A DNA stretch of 64,000 nucleotides from Caprimulgus europaeus (Eukaryota > Chordata > Aves > Caprimulgiformes > Caprimulgidae), in the NCBI GenBank assembly GCA_907165065.1, contig OU015525.1, positions 2,053,251 through 2,117,250 on the forward strand. Reading direction: 5' to 3'. The notes under the pieces are model-generated. The model searched no databases. It saw only the letters and a list, made by a program, of their open reading frames with translations, and was not told where the DNA came from. The position numbers and the translations under genes were made by a program. Shown in pieces: positions 61,901 to 64,000 of the stretch (position 1 is its first letter; each line of letters starts with the position of its first letter).

Positions 61901-63974
61901 CCTAGGCAAACCCCTGAAACTGAGCTTAGCCACAGAGGAAATTGCCACCTTCTATGCCAAAATGCTGGATCACGAATACACAACCAAGGAGATCTTCCAG
62001 AACAACTTCTTCAATGACTGGAAGAAGGTATCTTCCCTGTGAGGGCTTCCTTGTTGTCATATGTCCCTCTGAAGGATTAACCTTATGGTCCTGGGCAAAA
62101 CAGACTCAACTTGGGGAAGAAAAATCAATTTAATTTGTTTCCATTTCATCTAAGTAATGTGAGGAGACACAACAACCACATCTGACAACACTTCCCCCAC
62201 CCCTCCCTTCTTCCCAGGCTCAAATCACTTTGCTCCCCATTTCTCTACCTTCCCCCCCAGCAGCACAAGGGACAGGGAATGGGGGTTCAATCAGGTCACC
62301 TCTGCTGCTCTTCCCAGCATGGAAGTCCAGGAGCAAGATGTTCCAACATGAGCTTCCCATGGAGTCATGGACCTCTTTGGGCTCACCTCCTGGCTCCAGA
62401 ATGGGACATCCGCAGGCTGCAGAGTCACCCCCCCACTCTGGGGGTCCACGCTTGCTCTGGCAGGGAGTAAATATTGGGGTCCCAATTCAGTCACATTTGC
62501 CCTTGGGCTCAACTTCTCTGCTCCAGCGTGGAGTCCTCCATGGCCTACATGTGGGTACCTGCTCCACTGTTGAACTTAACTTCCACGGGCTGCAGAACCT
62601 CCTTTGCCTTCTCCTACTCCTTCAGGTGAACTGGGTGTCTCAAGGTCCTCTGTCCCCTCTCCTCCTCTTTTCTCTGGCAATGAAGCTCTCTCTTTGTTCA
62701 GGCCGATGGTCTTTTGTTCAGGTCAATGGCCTCTCCTCCAGCTCCTCTCCACCTACTTATTTTCAGGACAGTCCTTCCCCTCACAAATATGGATTCTTAG
62801 AGACGTTTCTCTAGTGCTCATTGGCCCAGCCTGGTCTTGGAGGTCTCCACCTTGGAGCCAGGGGAGCTTTTTGCTCTCACAAGGTGGCCTTTCCCCCACT
62901 ACCAAAAAAATGCCCCCCACTCCCACAAACCCAACACAGATGTCCAGTGGCAGCCTGGCCTCCTGCCATGGCAGCTTTGTGTCCCCTTGGGTGGACGTGG
63001 CAAGGAGAGCTGCTTTGTTCTGATTTTTCTCAAGAACTGGCATGTGGGTCTCTATTTCCTTTTCTGCAAAGAGACATAGGTGACAGCTCTGTGTGGAGTT
63101 GGCTTTGCCTCCTGGCTTTACCCAGCCCCTTTCATCTCTTGCTCAGGAGATGACCTCAGCAGAGCAGAAGATAATCAAGGATCTGGACAAGTGTGACTTC
63201 AGGGAGATCCACAAGTACTTTGTGGACAAAAGTGAGGCACGAAAAGCACTCTCCAAAGAGGAGAAGCAGGTGAGGACTGTTTCCTATGACATCTGAGGCT
63301 AGCAGATATGTTTTGGGATCAGCTTGGGGTGTTTCAGCTCTTGCTTGTCTCTTTTCCTGATGTTATGCCCTGACCTAGGACATCTTTGTCCTTTGGACCA
63401 GCTTCACCTCTCCATGACCATCACACCTATCTTCATTAAGTTTACCTGTGGGTGCTGCATATTTCATGGCTCTGCAGGGTACCAGTCATCCTCAGACCAT
63501 GGTTTGGGGTCCTGCCATGTCCAGAAGGTGGTGGACCTTGTGAAGGAGCAAGTGGCACACAGGTTTATTCCATCAGCATATCATGCTGGGACAGCATCAC
63601 TGTAAGGGTTTGCAAACTAGGTGAAGATGAGCAGTGTGGTGGGAACAGACTTAGACCTATGCTTATAACTTCCTTCAGTCCTTTGAGCTCTCTTGCATTC
63701 TCTGTGGAAAAGGAGGGTGGTGATGGACAAGTTATGAGGTTTCATCTCTGTCCTGTGTGGTGGTGATGGGATGGTGCCTGTTTCAGAAACTGAAGGAGGA
63801 GGCAGATAAGATCCAGGAGGAGTATGGGTACTGCATCCTTGATGGGCACCGGGAGAAGATAGGCAATTTCAAAACTGAGCCACCAGGGCTTTTCCGTGGC
63901 CGTGGTGACCACCCCAAAATGGGCATGCTGAAGAAGAGGATCATGCCAGAAGATGTTGTCATCAACTGCAGCAA
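49838..63974 (+). CDS. TOP1MT: TOP1MT-like type IB topoisomerase, 5' half, eight firm exons
   Basis: Type IB topoisomerases relax supercoiled DNA through a transient 3'-phosphotyrosine nick. TOP1MT does so in vertebrate mitochondria. Exons 2-9 (listed separately) join in phase. The first four give a Lys/Glu-rich N-terminal region of about 470 residues. Then comes the core: KWKWWEEE, then [50 protein letters not shown], and [20 protein letters not shown] followed by [34 protein letters not shown] and PEDVVINCS favour TOP1MT over nuclear TOP1. The FRGR motif, which contacts camptothecin in TOP1, is intact. The catalytic Arg, Lys, His and Tyr lie beyond the window. Oddity: the N-terminus is long and nuclear-like, unlike the short leader of mammalian TOP1MT. 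The start codon is not established. Confidence 0.93.
50065..50141 (+). CDS. TOP1MT: TOP1MT exon 3, basic N-terminal region
   Basis: Encodes [17 protein letters not shown] then PLQENIIS, in phase with exon 2, with a split codon completed by exon 4. Acceptor GACATGCAG and donor GTAACT. The AG nine bases later would put a stop in frame. Confidence 0.75.
50142..52129. other. TOP1MT intron 3 sequence, no other gene seen
   Basis: Unique intronic sequence with poly-T runs, for example near 51070. Open frames up to 147 codons lack homology. Confidence 0.5.
52130..52378 (+). mobile_element. CR1 LINE 3' end, diverged
   Basis: From AATCTCTCAGTGGCCTCAAG to ATGATTCTATGATTCTTTC. Related to the copy at 39640. 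Confidence 0.83.
52612..52673 (+). mobile_element. 62-bp CR1 3' end
   Basis: Only the last bases: GGTTGGAACTAGATGATC through ACCATTCTATGACC. Confidence 0.8.
52674..53404. other. TOP1MT intron 3 sequence, no gene seen
   Basis: Unique intronic sequence without recognised features. Confidence 0.5.
53405..53595 (-). mobile_element. CR1 LINE 3' end
   Basis: Antisense start ATCATGGAATCATAGGAGTT. Same subfamily as the 3' part of 10085-10946. Confidence 0.86.
53634..53898 (+). mobile_element. CR1 LINE 3' end
   Basis: From GCAATAGGACAAGGGATGAT to ACCATTCTATGACATG. It stands tail-inverted to the copy just upstream. Confidence 0.87.
53899..55090. other. TOP1MT intron 3 sequence, no other gene seen
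   Basis: Unique intronic sequence before exon 4. Short unsupported frames only. Confidence 0.5.
55091..55151 (+). CDS. TOP1MT: TOP1MT exon 4, Arg-rich segment
   Basis: Acceptor TTTTCTTGTAG, then [20 protein letters not shown]. The donor is uncertain: GTTGGA at 55152 is weak, and GTAGGA at 55164 would add four codons. Both keep phase 0 with exon 5. RKTRRARP is a further basic cluster. Confidence 0.7.
55280..56463 (+). CDS. TOP1MT: TOP1MT exon 5, giant Lys/Glu-rich exon
   Basis: 1184 open bases encode about 395 residues, mostly Lys, Glu, Gly and Gln, predicted disordered or charged-helical. It ends KWKW, which joins the next exon's WEEE to form the KWKWWEEE junction seen in nuclear TOP1. It has six 17-residue repeats and basic clusters such as [14 protein letters not shown] and [11 protein letters not shown] near the end. 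Acceptor CTTCTCACAG and donor GTGAGT. The long open frames on the opposite strand are shadows of this low-complexity sequence. Confidence 0.88.
55733..56038 (+). repeat. coding minisatellite, 51-bp unit x 6
   Basis: Six tandem copies encode [17 protein letters not shown], with Met/Arg alternation at the tenth position and one Gly-to-Glu change. Unit length keeps the frame, so copy number can change without frameshift. Confidence 0.95.
56685..56960. repeat. AT-rich tandem repeat, about 72-bp unit
   Basis: About four diverged copies of a unit containing CTGAAATGGCTTTGCTGGTG followed by CATAATTTAT and TTCTTATAAC, in TOP1MT intron 5. Confidence 0.88.
56961..58320. other. TOP1MT intron 5 sequence, no gene seen
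   Basis: Unique intronic sequence, including a short CCA run near 57590. No supported exon. Confidence 0.5.
58437..58672. repeat. 14-bp minisatellite TTTTTTGGGTTTAA
   Basis: About 17 nearly perfect tandem copies in TOP1MT intron 5. The transcript-sense strand is only T, G and A, with GGG in every unit. Confidence 0.95.
58673..59130. repeat. compound TG-rich minisatellite, 42-46-bp unit
   Basis: About ten copies of TTTTTTGAGC, a T-run of varying length, then ACTGGGTTTAATTTTTGGGG. It grows directly out of the 14-bp array and contains that unit in diverged form. Confidence 0.93.
59557..59672 (+). CDS. TOP1MT: TOP1MT exon 6, start of conserved core
   Basis: Encodes [20 protein letters not shown] then [18 protein letters not shown]. 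This is the N-terminal edge of the topoisomerase IB cap region. Donor GTATGT after a split Gly codon. Confidence 0.97.
59862..60315 (-). mobile_element. CR1 LINE 3' end
   Basis: Antisense from AATCATAGAATGGTTTGGG to the ORF2 end [20 protein letters not shown]. In TOP1MT intron 6. Confidence 0.88.
60316..61905. other. TOP1MT intron 6 sequence, no other gene seen
   Basis: Unique intronic sequence. Open frames are short and unsupported. Confidence 0.5.
61906..62027 (+). CDS. TOP1MT: TOP1MT exon 7
   Basis: Encodes [20 protein letters not shown] then [20 protein letters not shown], matching the TOP1/TOP1MT cap region. Acceptor CTTCCTAG and donor GTATCT. Confidence 0.97.
62088..62938. mobile_element. 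fossil LTR, 5'-shortened
   Basis: Same family and orientation as 4342-5315. Similarity starts at GGGCAAAACAGACTCAACTT and ends CAAACCCAACACA. Roughly the first 100-140 bases of the other copy are missing. In TOP1MT intron 7. Confidence 0.78.
63147..63269 (+). CDS. TOP1MT: TOP1MT exon 8
   Basis: 41 codons: [18 protein letters not shown], then [18 protein letters not shown] and KEEKQ. Closer to TOP1MT than to nuclear TOP1. Acceptor CTTGCTCAG and donor GTGAGG. Confidence 0.97.
63787..63974 (+). CDS. TOP1MT: TOP1MT exon 9, partial gene ends beyond window
   Basis: Encodes [20 protein letters not shown], then [20 protein letters not shown] and [12 protein letters not shown], with donor GTGAGT. 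FRGR corresponds to the TOP1 residues where camptothecin-resistance changes are known. Confidence 0.97.
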
Positions 63975-64000
63975 GTGAGTTGTTGTCCTGATCTTGCTAT

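Noticed and set aside
62028-63146. A U12-type intron because its donor reads GTATCT
   Set aside because: The donor departs from GTATCCTTT at several positions and no TTCCTTAAC-like branch site precedes the acceptor. It is treated as an ordinary GT-AG intron.

Overview
The window looks like bird nuclear DNA. It carries about thirty CR1 LINE fragments, nearly all 5'-truncated and ending in the avian ATTCTRTG-type tail. It also holds bird-type endogenous retrovirus LTR fossils, short introns around small exons, and a CG-rich promoter next to G/C-rich minisatellites. No prokaryotic features, CRISPR arrays, tRNA genes or rRNA genes were seen. The species cannot be named from the sequence alone.

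Two host genes lie head to head. On the minus strand, 8245-43074, a complete rhophilin gene (best match RHPN1) can be read as 15 coding exons. All exon phases close into a protein of about 676 residues with an HR1 Rho-binding region, a BRO1 domain and a PDZ domain. On the plus strand, from about 49.8 kb to the window edge, lie the first recognisable exons of a type IB topoisomerase. Its core sequence is closest to mitochondrial TOP1MT. The order and opposed orientation match the mammalian RHPN1-TOP1MT neighbourhood. A CpG-rich block near 44.0-44.5 kb with two CCAAT boxes, a GC box and a CRE-like site is the likely shared promoter.

The most notable feature is the topoisomerase N-terminus. Mammalian TOP1MT has only a short mitochondrial leader before its core. 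Here several exons, including one of 1.18 kb, add at least 470 highly charged Lys/Glu-rich residues with several nuclear-localisation-like clusters. That exon contains six copies of a 51-bp repeat, each coding 17 residues. This resembles, and exceeds in length, the N-terminal domain of nuclear TOP1. The catalytic residues lie beyond the window.

Layout: 1-8.2 kb is mostly intergenic, with CR1, a 24-bp-type minisatellite, one LTR fossil, two unassigned candidate exons and a possible RHPN1 3' UTR. 8.2-43.1 kb is RHPN1, with many CR1 copies and one LTR fossil split by a CR1 in its introns. 43.2-45.3 kb holds C/G-rich tandem repeats, the promoter, a minisatellite with repeated splice-donor-like sites and an AT-rich tract. 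45.3-64 kb is the 5' half of TOP1MT, with a 14-bp TG-rich minisatellite and another LTR fossil in its introns.
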